Positions 55,256 to 63,601 of a stretch of 64,000 bases of DNA are shown here, one piece after another. The stretch lies in assembly GCF_009830125.1 (NCBI RefSeq), contig NZ_WUPT01000001.1:1674001-1738000 (forward strand). Reading direction: 5' to 3'. The notes under the pieces are model-generated. The model ran no database searches, was not told the DNA's origin, and saw only the letters and a program-made list of their open reading frames with translations. The position numbers and the translations under genes are program-made. Position 1 is the stretch's first letter; each line of letters starts with the position of its first letter. The DNA comes from Kangsaoukella pontilimi. Its GTDB lineage: Bacteria > Pseudomonadota > Alphaproteobacteria > Rhodobacterales > Rhodobacteraceae.

Positions 55256-56184
55256 GCCACCGCCTCCAGCCCGGGCGTGACAGAGACCCCTTCGGACCAT
55301 GTGTCGATCAGCGCAATCGGCCCGGAAGAGGCGGTGGAGCCGGCCGCCAGCGCGATGCGGGCGGCGTGGCGGATGGCCGCTGCATCACAGTCCGGTTTAC
55401 GGAGCAATGCCTGCCTCGCCTCGCGCACACCATCCGGGGTGCCGGGCGCCTTGACGCCAAGCCGCTCGAATGCAGCGGCCACGCCGGACGCAGATACCTG
55501 ATGAAGCTGCAATGTCGCGAAGGAGACGGCCGGCCCCGGCCCAACCTGCCGGATGCGGAACCCTTCGGTCCAGATCGCATCGATATCCGAAAGTGCCGCG
55601 TCGAGACCGGCGTCCTCCGAGGTACCGACAAGAACCGCGGCATTGGCAATCATATTCGCGCCGCACGGCAGCTCGACCAGTTCGCGAGCGACACCTTCGA
55701 GGCGCGCGCTGATCTCACGGCCCAACCTTTGCGCCAACCGTGTCACAGCCGACGATAGTGCGGGGCCCGAGACGGCCGCATCTGAAAAGAGCGGTACGAT
55801 CTCGGGTGCGTCGCGAAACCGCTCCAGAACCCGGGGGGCGTCCCAGCCGACAGAGACCTGATACTGGACCACCGACGACAGGCGCCTTGCCAGACCATCA
55901 AGCATATCACGATTGCAGTTCAGAAGGTCCGGCATCTGCGCGATCTCGATGACGTTGCCCGGAGCGAATGGCAGGACGGTCCCGGAGGGCATCAGTCCTT
56001 CGAGCAGTTTCTGGCGCGCCGGGGCCTCCTCCAGTCGGCGCTGGCGAAGCATCTTGCCCCGGATCCAGAGGGGCGTCGGTGGCACGTGGATGGCCGTGAA
56101 CCCATGGTCCTGAACGACCCCGCAATCACCCAGTGGAGGCAGGTCGGGATGACCGGGAAGGATCGCCAGCAGTTCGCGTCTCAT
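55252..56184 (-). CDS. GvpF/GvpL-like protein, long variant
   Basis: A 310-residue, divergent GvpF/L homologue. GTVLPFAPGNVIE takes the place of the FG motif, YQVSVGWDAP is the core strand, and RQVGPGPAVSFATLQ is the family's C-terminal motif. About 55 extra C-terminal residues (EARQALLRKPDCDAAAIRHA onward) are not usual. It overlaps the CDC48-like gene and the next gvpF/L by 4 nt each. Confidence 0.75.
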   Translation of the reverse strand: MRRELLAILPGHPDLPPLGDCGVVQDHGFTAIHVPPTPLWIRGKMLRQRRLEEAPARQKLLEGLMPSGTVLPFAPGNVIEIAQMPDLLNCNRDMLDGLARRLSSVVQYQVSVGWDAPRVLERFRDAPEIVPLFSDAAVSGPALSSAVTRLAQRLGREISARLEGVARELVELPCGANMIANAAVLVGTSEDAGLDAALSDIDAIWTEGFRIRQVGPGPAVSFATLQLHQVSASGVAAAFERLGVKAPGTPDGVREARQALLRKPDCDAAAIRHAARIALAAGSTASSGPIALIDTWSEGVSVTPGLEAVA

Positions 56185-58292
56185 CGCATGGCCTCCGTGA
56201 CCTGGCGCAAGTGATCGACGGCGACATCCGACGCACGCCGCCTGAGTGCGACCAGCGCGGCGTCGATATCCGCCGCGCCGATTGCTGGTGCGGCCGCCAA
56301 GTCGCTGCCCGAAAGGTGCCGCCGCAGCGCCTGCCGTGCAGCGGACTGTGCGAGGCTGGCCAGATCGGCGCCCGAGAACCCGTCGGTCGCCCCGACCAGT
56401 GCAGAGAGATCGACGCCTTCTTCAACGGATCGCGACTGGAAATGCACGTCCAGAATTGCCCTCCTCGCCGCCGCGTCGGGCAAGGGCACGGTGAGCACGT
56501 GGTCGATCCGCCCCGGCCGAAGAAGGGCCGGATCAATGGCATTCGGGCGGTTCGTGGCGGCCAGAACGACGACGTCGTCGTTTGGACTGAGACCGTCCAT
56601 CTCGACCAGAAGCTGCCCCACGATCCGGTCGAGCACAGCATCCTGCCCGGTGCGTCGCCGGGCAAGAGCGTCGAATTCATCGAAGAAGAGGATCGCAGGC
56701 GCCGCCTGCCGGGCCTTGGCAAAAAGTTCTGCTACGGCACGCTCGGCCTCGCCAAGAAACTGCGACAGGATGCGCGTTGGACGCACTCCGACGAAATTCA
56801 ATCCGCTTTCACCGGCAAGCCCGCGCGCCAAGAGGGTTTTCCCGCTTCCCGGCGGCCCCGCCAAAATGACACCACGTGCGGCAGGAACGCGGAGACTGCG
56901 AAAACTGTCCTTGTGCCGGATCGGCCAGACGACGGCCTCTTCCAGAGCCGCCTTCACGTCGTCCAGACCACCGATGTCCGACCAGCGCACCGTCGGGCTG
57001 TCGACCACGGTATCGCGCAGGATTGCCGGGCGCGTCAGGGCCAATCCCGTCTCGAGATCGGCGGCGGAGACAACGAGGTCGTCTGCGCTGACCATATCCT
57101 CACCCCCTGCCGCCCTGACCGAGCGGGCAAGCGCCGCAAGAGCGGCCTCGCGTGCGAGGGCTGCGAGATCCGCACCGACATAGCCGTGGCTTGCTTCGGC
57201 TATCGCGTCCAGATCGACACCCGCGTCCAGGGGGGCCTGCCCCAAATGGACCGACAGAATGTCCCTTCGTTCCGCTCGGTTGGGTGGGCGGAACACCACT
57301 TCGCGCTCCAACCTGCCCGGTCGGCGCAGTGCCGGATCGATGGAGTCAGGCAGGTTCGTTGCCGCCATGACCACGATCCGGCCCCGATCAGACAACCCGT
57401 CGAGCAATGTCAGAAGCTGTGCGACGACGCGACGTTCGACCTGTTTCTCACCCGAAAGCGCGTCGCGCCGTGGTGCGACGGCATCAATCTCGTCTATAAA
57501 GATGATCGCCGGGGATTTGCGGGCAGCGGCGTCGAAGACCTGACGCAGCGCCGCTTCGCTGTCGCCATAGTGTTTCGACACGATCTCGGGTGCGTTGATG
57601 TGAAAGAAGGCTGCCGAGGTGCGCGCGGCCACGGCGCGTGCCAGAAGCGTCTTTCCGGACCCCGGCGGTCCTGTGAACAGAATGCCCCGGGGGGGCGGCA
57701 CTCCCAACCGTTCGAAAAGCTCGGGCCGCGCGAGCGGCGTTGCGACCATCTCCTGAACGCGGGCGATCTGTTCTTCGAGGCCACCGATCCCCTCGAAAAC
57801 AGGGGCCGGCGCAGGCTGCCCCCCAACGGACAGGATCGTCTTTGCGGAAAAGATGGCCGCCGGACCGGGCGTGATCTCTGTCACGACAACCGGCACGCTT
57901 TGCCCCATGCCGGACGGTACCATCAGGCGGTCGCCGAGGGTCAGCGGCAGGTCGAACAGGCTTTCGGAAAGGTCCGCTGGCCGGACCCTGATTTCTGCTC
58001 CGTCCAGCGTCAGAAGCACGCTGTTCGCCGTCGGCAGAGCGGCGACCGCAATCTCCGCGCGCCCGGTGTCCGAGGCACCGATCCGCTCCAGCGCCGCCGG
58101 GTCCAGTTCGACCGCGTCGCCGCCTGAAGCTGCGCGCACCGCGCGGCAGTGGGTCAGCGCCTTGCCCCGCACGGCCACGGCGTCGCCCGGCGAAATGGCA
58201 AGCGCCGCCATCATGTCTGACGGGAGACGAATGACCGCCCGGCCCGCGTCGGCCTCTGGTGCCGCGCGCAGGGTTACTTCGTGAAAGCTCAC
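56181..58292 (-). CDS. CDC48/VAT-type AAA ATPase with two AAA domains
   Basis: A 703-residue ATPase. An N-terminal double-psi barrel-like domain (residues 1-100, VIRLPSDMMAALAISPGDAV) is followed by D1 (Walker A GPPGSGKT 208-215, Walker B IIFIDEID 263-270) and D2 (Walker A 479-486, Walker B ILFFDEFD 534-541). Both have the ATN sensor and RRPGR/LRPGR arginines. CDC48-type enzymes pull apart protein complexes. It overlaps gvpG and a gvpF/L by 4 nt, so it is a true member of the operon and may act in gas-vesicle assembly or breakdown; that is inference. Confidence 0.9.
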   Translation of the reverse strand: MSFHEVTLRAAPEADAGRAVIRLPSDMMAALAISPGDAVAVRGKALTHCRAVRAASGGDAVELDPAALERIGASDTGRAEIAVAALPTANSVLLTLDGAEIRVRPADLSESLFDLPLTLGDRLMVPSGMGQSVPVVVTEITPGPAAIFSAKTILSVGGQPAPAPVFEGIGGLEEQIARVQEMVATPLARPELFERLGVPPPRGILFTGPPGSGKTLLARAVAARTSAAFFHINAPEIVSKHYGDSEAALRQVFDAAARKSPAIIFIDEIDAVAPRRDALSGEKQVERRVVAQLLTLLDGLSDRGRIVVMAATNLPDSIDPALRRPGRLEREVVFRPPNRAERRDILSVHLGQAPLDAGVDLDAIAEASHGYVGADLAALAREAALAALARSVRAAGGEDMVSADDLVVSAADLETGLALTRPAILRDTVVDSPTVRWSDIGGLDDVKAALEEAVVWPIRHKDSFRSLRVPAARGVILAGPPGSGKTLLARGLAGESGLNFVGVRPTRILSQFLGEAERAVAELFAKARQAAPAILFFDEFDALARRRTGQDAVLDRIVGQLLVEMDGLSPNDDVVVLAATNRPNAIDPALLRPGRIDHVLTVPLPDAAARRAILDVHFQSRSVEEGVDLSALVGATDGFSGADLASLAQSAARQALRRHLSGSDLAAAPAIGAADIDAALVALRRRASDVAVDHLRQVTEAMR

Positions 58293-58534
58293 CTGCCCGC
58301 CCCGGACCGGGCCTCGCGCAACCGGTTCAGAAGAACCTCTTCGGCCTCGTCATATGCTTCCTCACTGATCTGACCGGCCAGCAGCGCGGCCTCGAGCTGT
58401 TGCAGTTCTCGGCGGATCGCGCCGGGGTCAGTCAATTGCTGCTCGGCGGCCTCGTGGATTTTGCGCGCAATCCACAGACTGCCGTGAACAGGCCCCGAGA
58501 CGGGAACCGCAAGAAGCCGTGTCAGCAACCCCAT
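58289..58534 (-). CDS. gvpG: Gas-vesicle protein GvpG
   Basis: An 81-residue GvpG: a hydrophobic start (MGLLTRLLAVPVSGPVHGSLWIARKI), then a helical IRRELQQLEAALLAGQISEEAYDEAE and a basic end. GvpG is a small accessory that interacts with GvpF/L. Its start overlaps the end of the preceding gvpF gene by 1 nt. Confidence 0.92.
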   Translation of the reverse strand: MGLLTRLLAVPVSGPVHGSLWIARKIHEAAEQQLTDPGAIRRELQQLEAALLAGQISEEAYDEAEEVLLNRLREARSGAGR

Positions 58535-59304
58535 CAGGCAGCCTTCCCGGCGGCTTCGCCGGCAAGAGAGATATTGACGAAATGGAAGGCAGGTCCGGGC
58601 CCCACGATCTGCGCCGCGCCGTCTGTGCCATTGCCGAACTCCAAGCCCGAGGCGGCCGCTTCCAGTGCTGAAGTGAACGAATCGAGGCTGTCCTCTGCGA
58701 TCAGGAATTCGGCCCGAAGAACTTCGAAATCAGTTTCCGGCGCCTTAAGCACATGCGATGCGACGAACGGCTTCAATTCGGTCAGAAGCCTCTTCTGCGC
58801 AGCCTGGCGCCGACGTCCGACCTGTTCTCCCAGCGCCCGGCCGAAATCGACTTTTGCAAAGTGATCGGCCTGGCCGTCTGACAATCGTGCATGCGCGGCG
58901 GCCAGTTGCGGCGAGGCCGAAATGGCTGCCTTGAGCGCGTCCTCCTCCGAGGTGGACACCCGAACGCCGATCTCGACATGGCCGCGGACCCGGTCAAACG
59001 CCTCGCGAACCGCGTCGCGGCTTTGGATCACAAGCCTCTCGACCTCGTCCAGCGACGGCGAACTCATTCCGAAGCGCATCGGAAGCACGGGGCCCGCCTG
59101 CATCGCCAGCTCGAGCACCTTCGCATGGGCCAGAAGCAGGCGCCGGCGCGGAAGAATGTCCTCTCCGTCATGGGGACCGTAGATCAGGGCCAGACCGCCG
59201 CACGCGCTGACCGATACAGCACCGGTCACCCCGGCGACGTCGGTCAGAACGATGCGTCCGGCCTCGGCATCCCCCGGTTCGAGAAGCCCGTAGAGGTAGA
59301 TCAT
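58534..59304 (-). CDS. gvpF: GvpF/GvpL family protein (GvpF-like)
   Basis: A 256-residue GvpF/L, the closest of the set to canonical GvpF: it starts MIYLYGLLEPGD, has GPVLPMRFG, GHVEIGVRV and FGRALGEQV, and ends IVGPGPAFHFVNI. It stands next to gvpG as in other clusters. The ATG at 59304 overlaps the gvpH stop (ATGA), fixing the start. Confidence 0.9.
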   Translation of the reverse strand: MIYLYGLLEPGDAEAGRIVLTDVAGVTGAVSVSACGGLALIYGPHDGEDILPRRRLLLAHAKVLELAMQAGPVLPMRFGMSSPSLDEVERLVIQSRDAVREAFDRVRGHVEIGVRVSTSEEDALKAAISASPQLAAAHARLSDGQADHFAKVDFGRALGEQVGRRRQAAQKRLLTELKPFVASHVLKAPETDFEVLRAEFLIAEDSLDSFTSALEAAASGLEFGNGTDGAAQIVGPGPAFHFVNISLAGEAAGKAA

Positions 59305-59873
59305 CCGCCCGCCTCGCCGCCATGCGGACACGACAGTTCCAGAATGCCATTTCTCAGGCTCACCGTGATGTCGTCCAGAGCGATGCCTGGCGGCAGGGAC
59401 GCTTCTCCGCGAAAGCGCCGCGTGCCTGTGGTGGTAATGATCAGAGTGTTCTCAACCAGGTCGAGCACAAGGTCCTCGCGGCCGACGCCGGGAATGTCGG
59501 CGGTCAGGCGCCACGTCTCATCGTCCTCGACGATGTCGTGGTCCATCTTGCGAACCGGCGCTTCGCTGAGGGGTGTGTCATCCCGCGTCGCGGGCCTGGG
59601 GGCGTTCACGGGCGTCGTCGGCGCCCTGCGTCGCGGCGCAGTCGAACCGATCTCCTGTCCGGCGAAACGCACCCTCACGCCCGCCTCGGCGCGGAGCGGC
59701 CCCTTGGCCGTATCCATGTCGAAGCTGCGGTGGACTTCGCCCGTATTCCCGTTCTCGATACGACTACTTATGTCCGATAGCGCCTCGCCCAGCGCGCTCA
59801 GGATGCCGTCAAATCCTGCGCGAATATCCGAAACCGGGTCCGCGTCGGTTCGCCTTTTTTCACGATCTGCCAT
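59301..59873 (-). CDS. gvpH: GvpH, Hsp20-like gas-vesicle protein
   Basis: A 190-residue protein with a C-terminal alpha-crystallin-like domain (WRLTADIPGVGREDLVLDLVENTLIITT onward). An N-terminal helical and Pro-rich portion precedes it. GvpH-type proteins chaperone shell proteins. Its ATG overlaps the gvpJ stop (TGATG), so 59873 is the start. Confidence 0.88.
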   Translation of the reverse strand: MADREKRRTDADPVSDIRAGFDGILSALGEALSDISSRIENGNTGEVHRSFDMDTAKGPLRAEAGVRVRFAGQEIGSTAPRRRAPTTPVNAPRPATRDDTPLSEAPVRKMDHDIVEDDETWRLTADIPGVGREDLVLDLVENTLIITTTGTRRFRGEASLPPGIALDDITVSLRNGILELSCPHGGEAGG

Positions 59874-60190
59874 CAGTTTGCTCCGTCCCTGTCTTTCAGG
59901 CCAGCCAGCCGGTCTTCGAGAAGCGCCACACGTTCCAGCAGGTCCCGGTTTTCGGTCTCGAGGCCACGGGCGCGGGAACTGAGCATCGGATCGTTTTCCC
60001 ACCAGTCGATCCCGATCTCGCGCGCCTTGTCGACCGTCGCAATCAACAGTCTGAGACGGATCGTCAGAAGTTCGATTCCGACGAGCGAGACCGCGACATC
60101 ACCCGCGATCACGACCCCCTTGTCGAGGATGCGCTCCAGCACATCGGCCAGACCGTCGGCACCGACCGAGCTTTGCATGTCGAGGCTCAT
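59873..60190 (-). CDS. gvpJ: GvpJ, minor GvpA-like shell protein
   Basis: A 105-residue GvpA homologue: [33 protein letters not shown] is the conserved fold. A C-terminal tail with a helical coiled coil ([17 protein letters not shown]) after WWENDPML is typical of GvpJ. Minor shell proteins are thought to start or shape vesicles. It overlaps gvpO by 4 nt. Confidence 0.9.
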   Translation of the reverse strand: MSLDMQSSVGADGLADVLERILDKGVVIAGDVAVSLVGIELLTIRLRLLIATVDKAREIGIDWWENDPMLSSRARGLETENRDLLERVALLEDRLAGLKDRDGAN

Positions 60191-60495
60191 GACGCCTCCC
60201 GGTCCTCTCGTCGGTAGCGCCTTGTCCGCGAACAGAAAATCACCTCTCCGGTCTCATCGAGATGCACTTCGAATGCGGCCAGAAGATCATTGTCCCCCAT
60301 GCGTGCGGGGCTATCGATGACATCTATCACGACATTCCAGTCGCCGTTTTCCTTACGCTGACAATGCGAGACCGCGTCGATCGGCTGATCGGTGATGCCA
60401 GATACCGAGCGTCGGGCGATTGCGATTGCCTCTTTCCAGCCCGGGCGGGTACCGCCGCGGCTGGAAAGGAAAGTGTCCGGCGGACTATGTTCCAT
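60187..60495 (-). CDS. gvpO: Gas-vesicle protein GvpO
   Basis: A 102-residue Gvp[18 protein letters not shown], the central [25 protein letters not shown] and the RTRRYRRED tail are family marks. GvpO is an accessory needed for vesicle formation. It follows the 83-residue gene by 1 nt. Confidence 0.9.
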   Translation of the reverse strand: MEHSPPDTFLSSRGGTRPGWKEAIAIARRSVSGITDQPIDAVSHCQRKENGDWNVVIDVIDSPARMGDNDLLAAFEVHLDETGEVIFCSRTRRYRREDREAS

Positions 60496-60496
60496 G

Positions 60497-60748
60497 TCAC
60501 TTCTTCTTTTTCAGGGCCGATGGAGCGCGCGCGATAACGTCCAGAAGCGTGAACCGATCGTCATGCTGTTTGGCGAGCTGGCGCCGCGCTCGATGCGCGC
60601 GACCTTCGGAATTGGCGATTTCCCGTTCCAACCGCGCAATGTCGAATTCCAACCGCGCAAGCCGCGACGCCGCCTCCTGCGGTGTCAGCGCGCCGGTGGC
60701 ATAGGACTTGTGGACTTGGGGCGGGTTATTGGGTGCCGGTCTGCGCAT
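60497..60748 (-). CDS. Small basic coiled-coil protein in the gvp operon
   Basis: An 83-residue, strongly basic protein. Residues 23-60 form a helical stretch (AASRLARLEFDIARLERE) and the C-terminus ends in KKKK. No family is recognised. Its ATG overlaps the gvpN stop (TGATG). It could fill the place of a small accessory such as GvpI, but nothing in the sequence proves this. Confidence 0.65.
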   Translation of the reverse strand: MRRPAPNNPPQVHKSYATGALTPQEAASRLARLEFDIARLEREIANSEGRAHRARRQLAKQHDDRFTLLDVIARAPSALKKKK

Positions 60749-61782
60749 CAGGCGTCCTTCGGCTGTGGAACCGTTGATTGGGCGACAGCCCGTACAACGG
60801 TGTCGGGCGCGATGTCAGGCGCACGACCGCGGATCACGTCCGAGACAACCACTCGGAACCGCTCTTCGTCCAGCGTATCGGTCAGCGCGGCATGAGCAAT
60901 GATGCGTCCGATCAGGATGGACGTGCGCATGGACGGCAGCAGTGCCTCGTCATGCTCGGCGCGTATATGGCGCACAATGGCGACGATGCGCCGCGCCAGT
61001 TTGGCGTCGATCCCGGTTGTGGCGCGCAGGATCTCAGCCTCCGTTTCCGGAGAGTATCCATCGAGCCGGAATGTCACCATACGGTCGAGCAAAGCATCAG
61101 GCGCCGCATTCACGGCAACATAGTCAGACGGGTTAGAAGTCAGGATGATACGGAAATCGGGATGGGCGCGGACATAGGAATGTCCGCTCTGCCCGCCACC
61201 GGAGACGAGCAGTCCTTCCTCCAGTACTGAAAGAAGCACCACATTGGCCTGTGGCGAGGCGCGCGTAAACTCATCGTAGATAAGTGTATGGCCTTCGCGC
61301 ATCGCCTCGGCCAGCATGGCGTCACGCCAGTCGACGCGACGCTGCGTCTGCTTTCGCCTTACGCTTTGAATATACTTGTCTACCACCACCGATTCCGAAT
61401 GACCGATCTCCTGGCCGACAAAATCCTTGGAAGATAGCCCCTCATGCCCTGTCAGCAATGCCATCGGGCGGCCGATCTCAGCCGCCATCCGAATGGCAAG
61501 GGCTGTCTTCCCGATTCCGGCCGGGCCGGAGAGATGGACAGCGACACCAGCATCGAGGCAGCGCCTGCCGCGTCCGATAATGTCCTGAACTTCAGCGGTG
61601 TCGCAAAACGTGCCGGGTTTGCGGGTCGCAATGGAGGAAAAAGCCGGTCCGAATTCGGCGACATCGACAGGTGGGATGCGGGGGATCACAGACACGGGCG
61701 CTTCACTTTCTATCGGTCGACACGTCGGATTTCGCACGATTCTGGTTGATAAGTTCTTAAGTGAACTCCGATATCGATCCAT
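60748..61782 (-). CDS. gvpN: Gas-vesicle AAA ATPase GvpN
   Basis: A MoxR-like AAA ATPase of up to 344 residues. Walker A is GPAGIGKT (86-93), Walker B TLIYDEF (166-172), with GHEGLSSKDFVG and IILTSNPSDY characteristic of GvpN. It assists vesicle growth. The start is uncertain: ATG at 61782 lacks a good ribosome site and GTG at 61695 (giving 315 residues) would put the TTCTTA-N8-CCGATAT element at 61754-61774 in the upstream region. It lies 40 nt after the p-coumarate:CoA ligase gene. Confidence 0.92.
   Translation of the reverse strand: MDRYRSSLKNLSTRIVRNPTCRPIESEAPVSVIPRIPPVDVAEFGPAFSSIATRKPGTFCDTAEVQDIIGRGRRCLDAGVAVHLSGPAGIGKTALAIRMAAEIGRPMALLTGHEGLSSKDFVGQEIGHSESVVVDKYIQSVRRKQTQRRVDWRDAMLAEAMREGHTLIYDEFTRASPQANVVLLSVLEEGLLVSGGGQSGHSYVRAHPDFRIILTSNPSDYVAVNAAPDALLDRMVTFRLDGYSPETEAEILRATTGIDAKLARRIVAIVRHIRAEHDEALLPSMRTSILIGRIIAHAALTDTLDEERFRVVVSDVIRGRAPDIAPDTVVRAVAQSTVPQPKDA
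61754..61774. promoter_or_regulatory. TTCTTA-N8-CCGATAT element near the gvpN start
   Basis: The plus strand reads TTCTTA, eight bases, CCGATAT, in AT-rich surroundings, and matches the arrangement upstream of gvpA. It lies 60-80 nt before the GTG alternative start of gvpN. Probable operator of a second promoter in the operon; unproven. Confidence 0.4.
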
Positions 61783-61822
61783 GACGGCCAGAAATCCGGA
61801 CCGCGGCGTCCTGTTTGACTCG

Positions 61823-63121
61823 CTACCAGTCGGACAGCTTACCCATCTCGTTCAGCGGCAGCTTGGCACCAATAGAAAATGCGATCGGCCGCGCGACTGG
61901 CTCAAGAAGACGGGTCGCATGGGCATGTAGCGCCGACATGATTTGCTCGTCCGGCATCAATGGATCTGCAGGTACCACATAGGCCTTAAGGCGTGCCCCC
62001 GAGACGCGCACAGCGGCATCTGCCACCAGGTCACACTGGCGGAGCGTGTCAGCCACACGGCTCAAGGAGACGTTTACGCCGGCCACCTGCACCGCGTGGT
62101 CAAGTCTTCCCTTTGGCGTAAAGCCATCTTCGCCGATACGTTCCAGTTCGTCTTGTAAAGGGACGGGCACGCCTGAACCGGCATAGCTCAGCGTCTCCGC
62201 CGAGACATCCAGATGGGGCAGAAACGCAAAAGGAGAGTCAGGCGCAGTCCGATACCCGAGCCCGCCCGTTTCTGTGGACCCGAAGACCTCCGTCATCGTC
62301 GCGAGACCAGCATTGGAACAGTCGTTCCAAGTCTGCTCCGGCAAGGCCGCGCCAGACGAGACCCCGCCGACACCGTTCGGGAAGGAAACTCCGGTTTCCA
62401 TCAGAAACTTCCACTGGAACGGCGTCGCGACGAGCACATCGCCAGGTCGGAGCCCTTTCATGACCGATATCGGAGAGCGCAGGGCGCAATCGATCACAGG
62501 AACGGTCCTGATCTCTGCCATGATCACCGAGAAAATGAATCCGAAGACATGTGTCGGTGCCGCGAGCGACACGATGCGCTTCACCTCCCTCATGACGCCG
62601 ACGGAACCCAAAGCCGTTCCCTCGATGAACATCTCCGAAACCGGCTTCGTGACCATTTTCGGACTGTCAGTGCTGCCTGAGGTCTGGAAAACGAGAACAG
62701 GTGAACCCGATGCTTCTTTCAGGCGCTTCAAAACGAGACCGCACCAGCCGTCGAGACTAGGCTCAAGAAGGAGATAGTCATCCAGTCCGGCTGAACCGAG
62801 ATCGAAAAAACGCGACACCGCGGACGCTGCAGAGAGCCTCGCGAGGCTGTCCAGACCCACACCGTCTTCGCCGATAACCACGTCCTTCGCATCTGACGCG
62901 CCGCCGTCTGGTCGAAACAGCGCCTTGGCGGCCTGAAACCAAAGAGGTCCTTTCCCGCCGCTCGACTGGATGTCGTCAAGGATGAGATGCCTCAAGAGAC
63001 GGTCGGAATGCTCACGGCCAAGAGCAAAGTTTTTCGGAGACGCCAAGCGTTCGGCGTCCCCATTTGCCAAGGATGGCGACAAACTACTTAATTGCGACCG
63101 GTCAACCTGCGTCGAGCTCAT
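61823..63121 (-). CDS. pcl: p-Coumarate:CoA ligase (PYP chromophore activation)
   Basis: A 432-residue adenylate-forming enzyme, short for the class. The P-loop is QTSGSTDSPK (residues 146-155), VFGSTETGG is the AMP-binding motif, and the C-terminal lysine is in LPLNEMGKLSDW. Next to tal-linked gvp genes the best fit is the ligase that makes p-coumaroyl-CoA for photoactive yellow protein. ATG at 63121 has GGAG 9 nt upstream; 63166 would overlap the previous gene by 65 nt. A general 4-coumarate- or fatty acid-CoA ligase is the alternative. Confidence 0.8.
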   Translation of the reverse strand: MSSTQVDRSQLSSLSPSLANGDAERLASPKNFALGREHSDRLLRHLILDDIQSSGGKGPLWFQAAKALFRPDGGASDAKDVVIGEDGVGLDSLARLSAASAVSRFFDLGSAGLDDYLLLEPSLDGWCGLVLKRLKEASGSPVLVFQTSGSTDSPKMVTKPVSEMFIEGTALGSVGVMREVKRIVSLAAPTHVFGFIFSVIMAEIRTVPVIDCALRSPISVMKGLRPGDVLVATPFQWKFLMETGVSFPNGVGGVSSGAALPEQTWNDCSNAGLATMTEVFGSTETGGLGYRTAPDSPFAFLPHLDVSAETLSYAGSGVPVPLQDELERIGEDGFTPKGRLDHAVQVAGVNVSLSRVADTLRQCDLVADAAVRVSGARLKAYVVPADPLMPDEQIMSALHAHATRLLEPVARPIAFSIGAKLPLNEMGKLSDW

Positions 63122-63587
63122 GGAGAATTTCTCCGACCAGGCCGCGGTAGTGTTGTCGTTTTGCATGAATGCGCGCGTGCAGTTCCAATGAAGCGGCGGC
63201 GACTTCCGAGGCGGCCATATCCTTACCCGGTGCGATCAGCGTCACTTCGACGTCATTCGCTGCATCATAATGCTCAAGACTGGTCAGCGCTTCATCCAGC
63301 GACTTGCAGCGCCACGCCTCGACCGTGTCGAGCTTGTCTTCCGATTGGTGGAAGAGCCTAACAGCGGCGACAAAGTCAGACTCCGTCGTGCGGTAGAGGT
63401 TGATTTCATACCAATAGGGAATTTCGGGAGTGAAGCTCATCGCCATCGCAAGTTCGGACCCGTTGAACTTGAGCGGACGGGCGCCAGACCGCGAAATGCG
63501 ATATCCGTTGGGCTGCCCGATATTCGAGGGAGCGACGCCGCCGGCACCCGGATGATCTTTATTGGTGTCTTCAAGTGCATAGGACAT
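63102..63587 (-). CDS. Hypothetical protein in the pcl-gvp operon
   Basis: A 161-residue soluble protein, partly disordered at the N-terminus (MSYALEDTNKDHPGAGG), then a mixed alpha/beta region with PYWYEINLYRTT and a helical C-terminus (ASLELHARIHAKRQHYRGL). No family recognised. AAGGTG lies before the ATG at 63587. It overlaps the start region of pcl by 20 nt. Its operon place ties it to PYP or gas vesicles. Confidence 0.65.
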   Translation of the reverse strand: MSYALEDTNKDHPGAGGVAPSNIGQPNGYRISRSGARPLKFNGSELAMAMSFTPEIPYWYEINLYRTTESDFVAAVRLFHQSEDKLDTVEAWRCKSLDEALTSLEHYDAANDVEVTLIAPGKDMAASEVAAASLELHARIHAKRQHYRGLVGEILHELDAG

Positions 63588-63601
63588 GGGTTCACCTTTT
63601 T

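Noticed and set aside
56133-58127. 664-codon plus-strand frame opposite the CDC48-like gene
   Set aside because: The minus-strand gene has intact AAA motifs and overlapping operon partners; the plus frame is basic and featureless.
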